Source: DATHTC01 sp050262775
GTDB lineage: Bacteria > Actinomycetota > Thermoleophilia > Gaiellales > Gaiellaceae
Reading direction: 5' to 3'
Length of the DNA: 18,328 nucleotides
Assembly (NCBI GenBank): GCA_050262775.1
Contig: JBLNEO010000070.1
Span: forward strand, 1-18,328
Shown here: positions 7,145 to 14,257 of the stretch, piece after piece
How the letters are laid out: each line of letters opens with the position of its first letter
Position numbering within the stretch: position 1 is the first letter of the stretch
The notes under the pieces: model-generated
The model's database searches: none
Seen by the model: only the letters and a program-made list of their open reading frames with translations
What the model was told of the DNA's origin: nothing
Position numbers and translations under genes: made by a program

Positions 7145-7878
7145 GGCAGCCGCGCGTCGTCGCCGGCGGGGCGATCCTCACCGCGCTCCTCGTCTACTAC
7201 CGGGTCGTCGACGAGCTGCCGGCGATCCCGACGTGGGCGGACGTGCTGTTCACCGCGTTCGTGCTCGTCCCCGCGGTCTTCGCCCTCGTCCTCCTCGCGC
7301 TGCCCCTGTACGACGCCCGCGGCATCCTGCCGGTCGCGGTCGCGCTCGCGGCGCTCGCGTTCGTGCTCGTCCAGGCCGACCTCGACGTGCTCGCGAACTT
7401 CACGAAGCTCGCCGCCGTGACGCTGCTCGCGTTCTGGTTCCTCTCGTACTTCGAGGCGCTCTCGTGGGTCGTGATCGTCGCGTGCGTGATCCCGGTCGTC
7501 GACGCGGTCTCCGTCTGGCGCGGTCCGACGCGGCACATCGTCGAGCAGCGGCCAGAGGTCTTCGGCGCGCTCTCGTTCGCGTTCCCCGTCCCCGGCACGG
7601 GCGCGTTCCAGCTCGGGCTCCCCGACCTCCTCTTCTTCGCGATCTTCCTCGGCGCCGCGCAGCGCTGGCACCTCCGCGTGCTCACGACCTGGATCCTGCT
7701 CGTCGCGTCGTTCGGCGCCACGATGGCGCTGGCGATCTACGTCGATCCCTTCGGGATCGGCGGCCTCCCCGCGCTCCCGCTCCTGTGCGTCGGCTTCCTG
7801 GCCGCGAACGCGGACCTGATCCGCCGCCGCCTCCGCCTCGAGCGCGAGGCGCAACCCGACGCGGAAGCCACGGAGTGA
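7120..7878 (+). CDS. Presenilin/signal-peptide-peptidase-like intramembrane aspartyl protease homologue (family A22)
   Basis: This is a polytopic membrane protein of about 252 residues with some seven or more hydrophobic segments. Three presenilin signatures occur in order: VVDAVSV (D128) followed by RGPTRHIVEQ, matching the YD motif and the GP-x-R-x-x-VE stretch after it in presenilin; QLGLPDLLFFAIFLG (D169), matching KLGLGDF; and LPALPLL (217-219), matching the PAL motif. Both catalytic aspartates are kept, but GLGD is GLPD and the YD tyrosine is valine. A protease cutting substrates within the membrane is expected if it is active. The start is uncertain: GTG 7120 (GGAGG three bases upstream, 25-bp overlap with the preceding gene) is used; CTG 7141, overlapping the upstream stop, is an alternative. 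Confidence 0.8.
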   Translation: MGRAPAVLRQPRVVAGGAILTALLVYYRVVDELPAIPTWADVLFTAFVLVPAVFALVLLALPLYDARGILPVAVALAALAFVLVQADLDVLANFTKLAAVTLLAFWFLSYFEALSWVVIVACVIPVVDAVSVWRGPTRHIVEQRPEVFGALSFAFPVPGTGAFQLGLPDLLFFAIFLGAAQRWHLRVLTTWILLVASFGATMALAIYVDPFGIGGLPALPLLCVGFLAANADLIRRRLRLEREAQPDAEATE

Positions 7879-7885
7879 CAGGCTG

Positions 7886-9292
7886 TTACGTGCGGCGTCT
7901 CGCGTCCGGTGGCGCCGGCGTGAACGCCGGATCCCGCTCGAGCAGCGCGACCGTCTCGACGTGCGGCGTGTGCGGGAACATGTCGACGGGGCGCGCGCGG
8001 GTCAGCCGGTAGCCCCAGTCCGTCCGCAGCTGCTTCACGTCCGAGGCGAGCGTCGTCGGGTTGCACGAGACGTAGACGATCCGGGGCGCGCCGATCCGTC
8101 CGAGCCGCCGCAGCGCCTTCCCGGCGAGGCCCGCGCGGGGCGGGTCGACGACGACGACGTCCGGTGCGCCCGAGCGCTCGAGCAGCTCCTCCACCACCTG
8201 GCCGACGTTCCCCGCGAAGAACGCGGTGTTCGTGACCCCGTTCAGGTCCGCGTTCTCGATCGCACGCGCCACCGACTCCTCCGAGACCTCGATCCCCCAC
8301 ACCGTCAGCGCGTCGCCTGCCATCGTCAGGCCGATCGTCCCGATCCCGCAGTACAGGTCCCACACGGTCTCACCGCCGCTCAGGCTCGCGTACTCGCGCG
8401 CGAGCCCGTACAGCCGTTCCGCCATCGCGGTGTTCGTCTGGAGGAATGCGTTCGGCGAGACGCGGAAGCGCAGCCCGCAGAGCTCCTCCTCGATCGCATC
8501 CTCGCCCCACAGCAGCTCGCTCGGGAGGTTCGTCACCTCCGCCGGCGTGTCGTTCACCGACCAGTGGATCGAGCGCACTTCCGGGAACCGGCGCAGCACC
8601 TCCACGAGGTAGCCGCGCTCGAAGCGCTCGGCGCGCGCGGTCACGAGCTGGACGAGCACCTGGCCCGTGTTGCGCCCCTCGCGCACGACGAGGTGGCGCA
8701 GGTAGCCCCTGCCCGTCTCCTGGTCGTAGGCCTCGAGCCCCTCCTCGCGGGCCCACGCGCGCACGGCGTTGCGGATCCCGTTGCCGACCTCGGTCGTGAG
8801 CCAGCACCGCTCGATCTCGAGCACGGCGTCCCAGCGACCGGCCTGGTGGAGGCCGAGCGTCGCCCCGTCCTCGAGCTGCGTGAACGAGTACTCCATCTTG
8901 TTGCGGTAGAAGAACGGGGACTCGGCCGAGAGGATCGGCTCGAGCGGGAAGTCGGGCAGTCCTCCGAGCCGCCGCAGCGCGTCCGCGACCTGGCCGTGCT
9001 TGATCTCCGCCTGCGCGTCGTACGCCAGGTCCTGGAAGCGGCAGCCGCCGCAGGCGGGGTAGTGCGCGCACGGCGCCTCGACGCGCGCCGCGCCCGGCTC
9101 GAGCACGGCCGTCGCGAGCGCCTCGGCGTGGTTCCGCTTCACCTTCGTCACGCGGGCGCGGACGACGTCGCCCGGCAGGCCCCGGCGGACGAAGACGACG
9201 AAGCCGTTCAGGCGCGCGACGCCGTTGCCGCCGTACGCGAGCGACTCGACCCGGAGCTCGAGCTCGTCGTCGACGTTGACGGGGACGGCCAT
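7886..9292 (-). CDS. rlmD: 23S rRNA (uracil-5-)-methyltransferase, RlmD/TrmA family
   Basis: The 468-residue protein has an N-terminal TRAM RNA-binding domain (about 8-65), four cysteines for a [4Fe-4S] cluster (C75, C81, C84, C163), the S-adenosylmethionine site DLYCGIGTIGL (312-322), DPPRAG (383-388), and the nucleophile in SCNPTTL (C410), followed by FPHTPHVETVALL. All catalytic elements are present, so it should methylate C5 of a uridine in RNA. The family also contains tRNA m5U54 and RlmC-type enzymes, and which uridine is modified cannot be told from sequence. It ends 7 bp from the convergent presenilin-like gene. ATG at 9292 has TACGCT six bases upstream and no Shine-Dalgarno, so it looks leaderless. 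Confidence 0.9.
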   Translation of the reverse strand: MAVPVNVDDELELRVESLAYGGNGVARLNGFVVFVRRGLPGDVVRARVTKVKRNHAEALATAVLEPGAARVEAPCAHYPACGGCRFQDLAYDAQAEIKHGQVADALRRLGGLPDFPLEPILSAESPFFYRNKMEYSFTQLEDGATLGLHQAGRWDAVLEIERCWLTTEVGNGIRNAVRAWAREEGLEAYDQETGRGYLRHLVVREGRNTGQVLVQLVTARAERFERGYLVEVLRRFPEVRSIHWSVNDTPAEVTNLPSELLWGEDAIEEELCGLRFRVSPNAFLQTNTAMAERLYGLAREYASLSGGETVWDLYCGIGTIGLTMAGDALTVWGIEVSEESVARAIENADLNGVTNTAFFAGNVGQVVEELLERSGAPDVVVVDPPRAGLAGKALRRLGRIGAPRIVYVSCNPTTLASDVKQLRTDWGYRLTRARPVDMFPHTPHVETVALLERDPAFTPAPPDARRRT

Positions 9293-9298
9293 CGGCCG

Positions 9299-9304
9299 AG
9301 CGTA
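9299..9304 (-). promoter_or_regulatory. -10 element for leaderless rRNA methyltransferase gene
   Basis: Read on the minus strand, TACGCT ends six bases before the ATG at 9292. It lies in the 13-bp gap downstream of the yjbQ stop codon. This would let the methyltransferase be transcribed independently of yjbQ. Confidence 0.5.
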
Positions 9305-9305
9305 G

Positions 9306-9701
9306 CTAGCGCAGGGTGGTGACGAGGACCGTCCGGTCGCGCGGCCCGTCGAGCTCGCCGAAGAAGATCCCCTGCCACGTCCCGAGCGCGAGGCGGCCGC
9401 CGTCGAGCGGGACCAGCACCTGCGGACCCATCAGCGCCGCCCGGATGTGCGAGGGCGCGTTCTCCTCGCCTTCCTCGATGTGCTCCCAGCCCCAGTCGTC
9501 TCCCACCATCCGCTCGAGCGCCGCCTCGAAGTCGCGCGCCACGGCAGGGTCCGCGTGCTCGTTGATCGTGACGCCCGCGGTCGTGTGCGGGACGTAGACG
9601 AGGACGGCGGCGCCGTCGTCCTCGACGGCCGCGCGAACCTGCGCCGTGATGTCGAGCAGCTGCGTTCGGCGCTGCGTCCTGACGGAGAGCCTGCGGAGCA
9701 C
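9306..9701 (-). CDS. yjbQ: YjbQ/UPF0047 family protein
   Basis: At 131 residues it is the usual length for this family. The hallmark segments are present: VPHTTAGVTINEHADP, GDDWGWEH, APSHIRAALMGP, and LGTWQGIFFGELDGPRDR. Family members form small trimers and some show weak thiamine-phosphate synthase activity; the physiological role is unsettled. The reading frame is open far upstream on the minus strand, but GTG 9701 is chosen because it begins the conserved region and lies eight bases after the -10 TAGGAT. It is divergent from the metallopeptidase gene with only 21 bp between the two start codons, and is followed by the rRNA methyltransferase on the same strand. Confidence 0.88.
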   Translation of the reverse strand: MLRRLSVRTQRRTQLLDITAQVRAAVEDDGAAVLVYVPHTTAGVTINEHADPAVARDFEAALERMVGDDWGWEHIEEGEENAPSHIRAALMGPQVLVPLDGGRLALGTWQGIFFGELDGPRDRTVLVTTLR

Positions 9702-9708
9702 GGCGGGG

Positions 9709-9715
9709 TATCCTA
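9709..9715. promoter_or_regulatory. Symmetric bidirectional -10 element serving two leaderless genes
   Basis: The heptamer TATCCTA reads TATCCT on the plus strand (9709-9714) and TAGGAT on the minus strand (9715-9710). Each is followed by exactly eight bases and then a GTG start: 9723 for the metallopeptidase, 9701 for YjbQ. The predicted start sites lie about 18 bp apart, the spacing expected when one melted region serves both directions. No Shine-Dalgarno fits in the 21-bp gap. Confidence 0.65.
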
Positions 9716-9722
9716 CGCGCCC

Positions 9723-11222
9723 GTGTCCTCCCCGCCCGCCCCTTCCGACCGCGAGCTCGACGGGATCCGCACCGATGCCGACCGGTTCATCGCGGAGCTC
9801 GACCAGGAGTACTACGACCACTTCGCGGGGCTGAAGGAGGGCTTCGACCTCGTCCCGATCTACGAGCGCCACGCGCAGCTGACGCAGCTCGAGACGGCGC
9901 AGAAGGTCGGGCGCGCGGTCGACGGCGACCGCCGCGTGCGCGAGCTCTGGAAGTTCACGTGCGAGGGGTTCATGGGCAACGTGACGCGCGAGTACGAGGA
10001 GCGGCAGGCGCGCGTCGAGGCCGAGCTGAAGGCGACGGTCGACGGCGAGGAGCTCCCGTTCCGGATGCTGCGCCCGACGATCGCGAACACCGACGACCGC
10101 GCGACGCGCGAGCGGCTCGAGCGGACGCGCAACGAGCTGACCGAGGAGCACCTCAACCCGCTCCTGCTCGAGGCGGCGCTCGAGACGCGCGGCGCGGTGC
10201 GCGAGCTGGGCGCGGCGAACTACCTCGAGCTGTACCGCGACCACTTCGGCATGCGCCTCGAGGAGCTCGCGGAGCAGTGCCGCGGCGTCCTCGCCTCGAC
10301 GGAGCAGATCTGGGAGACCTGGGGCGACAGGCTCTTCCGCGACCGCGTCGGGGTCGGTCTCGCGGAGGCGCAGCGCTTCGACGTGCCACGGCTCTTCCGG
10401 GCACCCGTGTGGGACCCGCAGTTCCCCGCCGACCGGATGCTCCCGGCGCTCGAGGGGACGCTCGCCGACCTCGGGATCGACCTGCGCGCCCAGGAGAACG
10501 TCCACCTCGACGTCGAGCAGCGCCCGCTCAAGACGCCGCGCGCCTTCTGCGCACCGATCGAGATCCCGGGGAAAGTCATGCTCGTGATCCAGCCGCAGGG
10601 CGGGCCCGACGACTGGCGCGCGCTCTTCCACGAGGCCGGCCATACGGAGCACTTCGCGCACACGTCGGCCGACCTCTCGGTGGAGGAGCGCCGCCTCGGC
10701 GACAACGCCGTCACCGAGGGCTGGGCGATGCTCCTGCAGCACCTCACCGACGAGCCCGTGTGGCTGACGCGGCGCCTCGACTTCCCGCGCCCCGACGAGT
10801 TCGCGCGCGAGGGCGCGATCGGCCTCCTCTACTTCGTGCGCCGCTACTGCGCGAAGCTGCTGTACGAGCTCGAGTTCCACGCCGCCGACGACCCGACGAC
10901 GATGCGCAAGCGGTACGTCGAGATCCTCGGCGACGCCCTCAAGATCGACCCCAGCCCCACCGACTACCTCGGCGACATCGACGCCGGCTTCTACGTCTCG
11001 TCCTACCTCCGCTCCTGGGCGTTCGAGTCGCAGCTGCGCGAGTTCCTGCGCGGCGAGTTCGGCAACGCCTGGTTCGCGAACCGCGAGGCCGGGTCGCTGC
11101 TCCGCGAGCTGTGGTCGCTCGGCCAGCGCCCCACGGCCGAGGAGCTGCTGGAGGACGTGACGGGCGCGACGCTCGAGATGGAAGCCGTCGCGGACCGGAT
11201 CCGCGAGACGCTCCGCGCCTAG
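9723..11222 (+). CDS. M3-type (gluzincin) metallopeptidase
   Basis: The 499-residue protein carries HEAGHTEHF (H303, E304, H307) and a downstream glutamate in NAVTEGWAM (E332, 24 residues after the last histidine), the zinc-ligand layout of oligopeptidase/thermolysin-clan enzymes. The mostly helical N-terminal 280 residues fit the clam-shell body of M3-like oligopeptidases. It has no signal peptide, so it should act in the cytoplasm on peptides. GTG 9723 is chosen because it lies eight bases after the shared -10 and upstream sequence belongs to divergent yjbQ. The stop TAG (11220-11222) overlaps the stop of the convergent ferritin gene. Confidence 0.85.
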   Translation: MSSPPAPSDRELDGIRTDADRFIAELDQEYYDHFAGLKEGFDLVPIYERHAQLTQLETAQKVGRAVDGDRRVRELWKFTCEGFMGNVTREYEERQARVEAELKATVDGEELPFRMLRPTIANTDDRATRERLERTRNELTEEHLNPLLLEAALETRGAVRELGAANYLELYRDHFGMRLEELAEQCRGVLASTEQIWETWGDRLFRDRVGVGLAEAQRFDVPRLFRAPVWDPQFPADRMLPALEGTLADLGIDLRAQENVHLDVEQRPLKTPRAFCAPIEIPGKVMLVIQPQGGPDDWRALFHEAGHTEHFAHTSADLSVEERRLGDNAVTEGWAMLLQHLTDEPVWLTRRLDFPRPDEFAREGAIGLLYFVRRYCAKLLYELEFHAADDPTTMRKRYVEILGDALKIDPSPTDYLGDIDAGFYVSSYLRSWAFESQLREFLRGEFGNAWFANREAGSLLRELWSLGQRPTAEELLEDVTGATLEMEAVADRIRETLRA

Positions 11223-11749
11223 AGGGCGCCGCCCGCGGCCGCGGGGGCCGAGGCCTCGGGCCCGCCGTCGCCGCCACCCGTCCGCGCCAGCGCCTCCTCG
11301 ACGAGGAGCACGTTCTCCTCCCCCGCGCGCTGCACGGTCGCGAGGAGGGCGCTCATCGAGGAGACCTCTTCGCGCTGCTCCTCGAGGAACCAGTGCAGGA
11401 ACTGCTCGCCGACGAGCTCGCCATCCTCGCGGGCGACGCGCACGAGGTTCTTGATCTGCTCCGTCACCTCGCGCTCCTGCGCCAGGGCCAGCTCGACCGG
11501 CGAGACGACGTCGGGGAAGTCGGTGCGGGGCGCCGCGACGCCCGGGATCTGCACGGGCTCGTCGGCGTCGAGGAGGTACTGCACGAGCATCATCGCGTGG
11601 TTTCTCTCCTCGACCGCCTGCCGGTAGAAGTGCGCCGCGAGGTTCGGGAGCGTCTGCGCGTCGTAGTGGACGGCGATCGCGACGTACTGCTGCGACGCGC
11701 CGAACTCGTTCGCGACCTGCGTGTTGACGGCGTCCCCGAATCGACTCAT
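11219..11749 (-). CDS. bfrB: Ferritin, BfrB-like
   Basis: This is a 176-residue non-haem ferritin closely resembling mycobacterial BfrB: FGASQQYVAIAVHYD, then HFYRQAVEERNHAMMLVQYL with the ferroxidase E48 and H51, E15 in the first helix, and GEQFLHWFLEEQREEV for the last helix of the bundle. It oxidises ferrous iron and stores it in a 24-subunit cage. The C-terminal extension (about 158-176, ending PAAAGGAL) resembles the tail of mycobacterial BfrB and is longer than in minimal ferritins. ATG at 11749 lies seven bases after TAGAGT on the minus strand, so it is probably leaderless. I see no IdeR/Fur-type palindrome in the 44-bp divergent gap. Confidence 0.93.
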   Translation of the reverse strand: MSRFGDAVNTQVANEFGASQQYVAIAVHYDAQTLPNLAAHFYRQAVEERNHAMMLVQYLLDADEPVQIPGVAAPRTDFPDVVSPVELALAQEREVTEQIKNLVRVAREDGELVGEQFLHWFLEEQREEVSSMSALLATVQRAGEENVLLVEEALARTGGGDGGPEASAPAAAGGAL

Positions 11750-11756
11750 GCGCGTG

Positions 11757-11762
11757 ACTCTA
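11757..11762 (-). promoter_or_regulatory. -10 element for leaderless ferritin gene
   Basis: TAGAGT on the minus strand ends seven bases before the ferritin ATG (11749). No ribosome-binding purine stretch lies between. On the plus strand the neighbouring bases read TAGCGT (11761-11766), which may serve the divergent membrane-protein gene. Confidence 0.5.
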
Positions 11763-11793
11763 GCGTGCGACGCCGGCGTGGCACGATACGCCG

Positions 11794-12309
11794 ATGCAGC
11801 GGACGCTCGCCGTCTGGCTCGTCGCCCTCCCGGCCGCCGCGGGAGGCGTGCTCGCCGCCCATGCGGCGGCGTACGCCGTCGCCGGGGGCGGCGCGAGCGC
11901 GTCGCACGCCTACCTTCCGGTCGTCCAGGCGCTCGTCTGCGCGCTGCTCGCGCTCGGGCTCGGCGCCGCCACCGCCTCGGCCCGCACGGGCGCGCTCGGG
12001 CGGCCCCGTGCAGCGGTCTTCGCGATCGCGCCGCCGCTCGCGTTCCTGCTGCAGGAGACGGCGGAGCGCGGCTTCGCGCTCCCGCTCGAGCGCGTCGTCC
12101 TGCTCGGCCTGCTCCTCCAGCTCCCGTTCGCGCTCCTCGCGTGGGCGGCGGCGCGGCTCCTGCTGCGCGCCGCCGAGGCGCTCGCGCCGGCGCGCCCGCC
12201 CGTGCATGTCGCGACGCCGGCGGCCCGCACCCCGCCGCTCGCGATCCCGCGCTCGCTCCCCGTGCCCGGCCGCCGCGGGCGTGCGCCGCCGCTCGCCGCC
12301 GCGTCCTAG
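11794..12309 (+). CDS. Small four-helix membrane protein of unknown function
   Basis: The 171-residue protein has about four hydrophobic segments (roughly 5-30, 42-62, 70-86, 98-128) and a basic, proline-rich tail (from about 130, PARPPVH to RRGRAPPL) that is probably cytoplasmic. I do not recognise the family. Single histidines sit in or near the first two helices (H23, H39), but there is no cysteine or HxxxH motif to support metal binding. It is the first gene of an apparent three-gene operon with a cupredoxin-like protein and a large polytopic protein, and starts 44 bp from the divergent ferritin start. A role in the same envelope process as its downstream neighbours is inferred from position only. 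Confidence 0.65.
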   Translation: MQRTLAVWLVALPAAAGGVLAAHAAAYAVAGGGASASHAYLPVVQALVCALLALGLGAATASARTGALGRPRAAVFAIAPPLAFLLQETAERGFALPLERVVLLGLLLQLPFALLAWAAARLLLRAAEALAPARPPVHVATPAARTPPLAIPRSLPVPGRRGRAPPLAAAS

Positions 12310-12322
12310 GCGAGACCACGGC

Positions 12323-12339
12323 GCGGAGCCCCGCTCCGC
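12323..12339 (+). other. Intra-operon hairpin between membrane protein and cupredoxin-like genes
   Basis: GCGGAGC (12323-12329), loop CCC, GCTCCGC (12333-12339) form a perfect 7-bp stem seven bases before the Shine-Dalgarno AAAGGA. No T tract follows, so it is more likely an mRNA-stability or partial attenuation element than a full terminator. Confidence 0.4.
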
Positions 12340-12359
12340 CGAGCGAAAGGAACGGCTGC

Positions 12360-12827
12360 ATGAACCTGCGCGACCCGAGACTGCTGCTGATCGCCGGCGG
12401 GGTGATCGCCGCGATCGTGCTCTTCGTCGCCCTCCGGCCCGGTGGCGACGGCACGTCGGCGGCCGACACCGTCGCGACGTCGACGGCGGCGGGGACGCAG
12501 GCGGAGACGACGCCCGCGGCCGACACGTCGGCGCCGCCGACCACGGCGACGACCACCGAGACGGCGCCGACGATCGCCGTCACGGTCCGCGACGGGACGC
12601 CAGAGGGCGGCCTCGCGCGCGCGACCGTCCGGCAGGGCGACGAGGTGACGATCGTGGTCGACGCCGACACGAGCGACGAGGTTCACGTGCACGGCTACGA
12701 CCGGAAGGCGGACGTCGCGCCGGGGGCGCCGGCGCGAATCGCCTTCCGCGCGACCATCGCGGGGGCCTTCGAGATCGAGCTCGAGGGCGCCGGACGGCAG
12801 ATCGCCGAGCTGGACGTCCAGCCGTGA
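12360..12827 (+). CDS. Membrane-anchored cupredoxin-like protein
   Basis: ATG 12360 follows AAAGGA at eight bases. Residues 9-26 form one N-terminal anchor helix (LLIAGGVIAAIVLFVAL). A Thr/Ala-rich linker (about 30-72) leads to a C-terminal beta-barrel domain (about 75-155) with the features of a cupredoxin: VTVRDGTPEGG, GDEVTIVVDAD, DEVHVHGYD, and GAFEIELEG. The usual copper ligands Cys and Met are absent and only the HVH pair (in HVHGYD) remains, so this is not a blue-copper electron carrier. It might bind a metal through HVH or have lost metal altogether. The stop overlaps the next start (GTGA), implying translational coupling with the polytopic protein. Confidence 0.82.
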   Translation: MNLRDPRLLLIAGGVIAAIVLFVALRPGGDGTSAADTVATSTAAGTQAETTPAADTSAPPTTATTTETAPTIAVTVRDGTPEGGLARATVRQGDEVTIVVDADTSDEVHVHGYDRKADVAPGAPARIAFRATIAGAFEIELEGAGRQIAELDVQP

Positions 12828-14206
12828 TCCCGTCGCTTCCGCTCGCGCACGGCATCGGCGCGATCCGCGATCTGCCGGTGCCGATGTGGCTCTTCTACTA
12901 CGGCGCCGGCGCCGCGCTCATCGTCTCGTTCATCGCGCTCGGCGCGCTGTGGAAGCGCCCGGTGCTCGAGCACTACCGAGACGGCCGGCCGCTCCCCCCG
13001 TGGGCACAGCGCATGCTGCTGGGGCCCGAGCTCCGGATCCTCTGCGGCGCGATCGGGTTCGGCCTGCTGGTGCTCGTCCTGCTGACGGGCGCGTTCGGCG
13101 AGTACTCGTCGGCGACGAATCTCGCGCCGACGTTCGTCTACGTCGTCTTCTGGCTCGGGTTCGTCCCGGTCGTCGTCCTGCTCGGGAACGTCTGGAGCGT
13201 CTTCAGCCCGTGGAAGGCCGCGGCCGACGCCGTCGCCTGGCTCGGCGACCGGCTCGGCGTCGACTTCCCGGCGGCGTCGACCTACCCCGAGGGGCTCGGC
13301 CGCTGGCCGGCTGCCTTCGGGCTCTTCGCGTTCGCGACGCTCGAGCTCTGCTATCCGAACTCCGCGAGCCCGCGCGCCGTCGCGCTCGCCGTCGCGATCT
13401 ACAGCTGGGTGACGTGGGTGGGGATGGCGCTCTACGGCCGCGAGGCGTGGCACCGCCGCGGCGAGGCCTTCAACGTCTACTTCGGCCTGCTCGGCCGCAT
13501 CGCGCCGTTCGCGGTCCTCGACCGCGACGGCGAGCGGGTCGTCGTCGCGCGCGTGCCCCTCTCGGGCCTGTCGGGTGCCGACCGCATCCCCGGCACGGTC
13601 GCGTTCCTCACCGTGATGCTCGGCTCCGTCGCGTTCGACGGCTTCAGCCGGACGACGTGGTGGGTCGACCGGCTGTTCGAGCTCGAGTCGCGCGTCGTCA
13701 CGGACTCGGTCCTCCTCTCCGACCTGGTGACGACCGCGGCCAACCTCGCAGGGCTGATCGCCGCGATCCTCGTCGTCGCCGGCATCTACCTCCTCGCGGT
13801 CGCGGGCGCGCGTGCCACGACGCACCGGCGCGAGGGGCTCCGGTACGACTTCGCGCTCAGCCTCGTGCCGATCGCGCTCGCGTACGCCGTCGCGCACTAC
13901 TTCTCGCTGCTCGTGCTGCAGGGGCAGTCCGCCTGGTTCATGGCCTCCGATCCGTTCGGCTTCGGCTGGAACCTCTTCGGGACGGCCGGCTTCGAGCCGA
14001 ACCTCACGGCGCTGAAGCCGAACGAGATCTGGTACGTGCAGGTCGCCGCGCTCGTCGCGGGGCACGTCCTCGGGCTCGTGCTCGCGCACGACCGCGCGGT
14101 GTCGATCTTCCGGAGCGCGCGCGCCGCGCTGCGCACGCAGTACGCGATGCTCGTGCTGATGATCGCCTACACCGTCGGCGGCCTCTGGTTGCTCTCGAAC
14201 GGGTAG
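12824..14206 (+). CDS. Polytopic membrane protein of unknown function (460 aa)
   Basis: GTG 12824 overlaps the stop of the cupredoxin-like gene. A much longer open frame extends upstream but crosses other genes and is rejected. The protein has roughly nine or ten hydrophobic segments, for example 21-43, 70-90, 101-126, 160-178, 184-204, 256-273, 300-327, 345-366, 403-421 and 440-457. Noteworthy conserved-looking stretches are GNVWSVFSPWKAAAD (121-135), AVAHYFSLLVLQGQ (355-368) and VAGHVLGLVLAHDRA (411-425), with histidines H358, H414 and H422 in or near membrane segments. From memory the family is sometimes annotated as fenitrothion hydrolase, a name I would not rely on. With the anchored cupredoxin-like partner, a metal-linked transport or redox role is an inference. 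Confidence 0.75.
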   Translation: MIPSLPLAHGIGAIRDLPVPMWLFYYGAGAALIVSFIALGALWKRPVLEHYRDGRPLPPWAQRMLLGPELRILCGAIGFGLLVLVLLTGAFGEYSSATNLAPTFVYVVFWLGFVPVVVLLGNVWSVFSPWKAAADAVAWLGDRLGVDFPAASTYPEGLGRWPAAFGLFAFATLELCYPNSASPRAVALAVAIYSWVTWVGMALYGREAWHRRGEAFNVYFGLLGRIAPFAVLDRDGERVVVARVPLSGLSGADRIPGTVAFLTVMLGSVAFDGFSRTTWWVDRLFELESRVVTDSVLLSDLVTTAANLAGLIAAILVVAGIYLLAVAGARATTHRREGLRYDFALSLVPIALAYAVAHYFSLLVLQGQSAWFMASDPFGFGWNLFGTAGFEPNLTALKPNEIWYVQVAALVAGHVLGLVLAHDRAVSIFRSARAALRTQYAMLVLMIAYTVGGLWLLSNG

Positions 14207-14219
14207 GCGGAGCGAGGGT

Positions 14220-14244
14220 GGGGCCGGACGTGCCGTCCGGCCCC
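14220..14244. terminator. Bidirectional terminator hairpin between convergent genes
   Basis: GGGGCCGGACG (14220-14230) and CGTCCGGCCCC (14234-14244) are perfectly complementary over 11 bp around a three-base loop (TGC). It lies 13 bp after the membrane-protein stop and 13 bp after the Hsp20 stop on the other strand, so it can serve both. Confidence 0.8.
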
Positions 14245-14257
14245 GGATCGGTCGAGC

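Noticed and set aside
7961..9322. A 453-codon plus-strand frame
   Set aside because: Shadow of the rRNA methyltransferase on the minus strand, whose cluster cysteines and SAM motif are unmistakable.
9702..10880. N-terminal extension giving a 524-residue YjbQ protein
   Set aside because: The extension is antisense to the metallopeptidase; YjbQ homologues are about 130-140 residues, matching a GTG 9701 start.
11750..11793. IdeR/Fur-type iron box between ferritin and the membrane protein gene
   Set aside because: No TTAGGTTAG-like inverted repeat is present in this 44-bp gap.
9959..14206. A 1415-codon open frame on the plus strand
   Set aside because: Upstream of 12824 it runs out of frame through the metallopeptidase, ferritin and cupredoxin genes and is Arg/Ala/Pro-rich shadow sequence; only the part from GTG 12824 is a real membrane protein.
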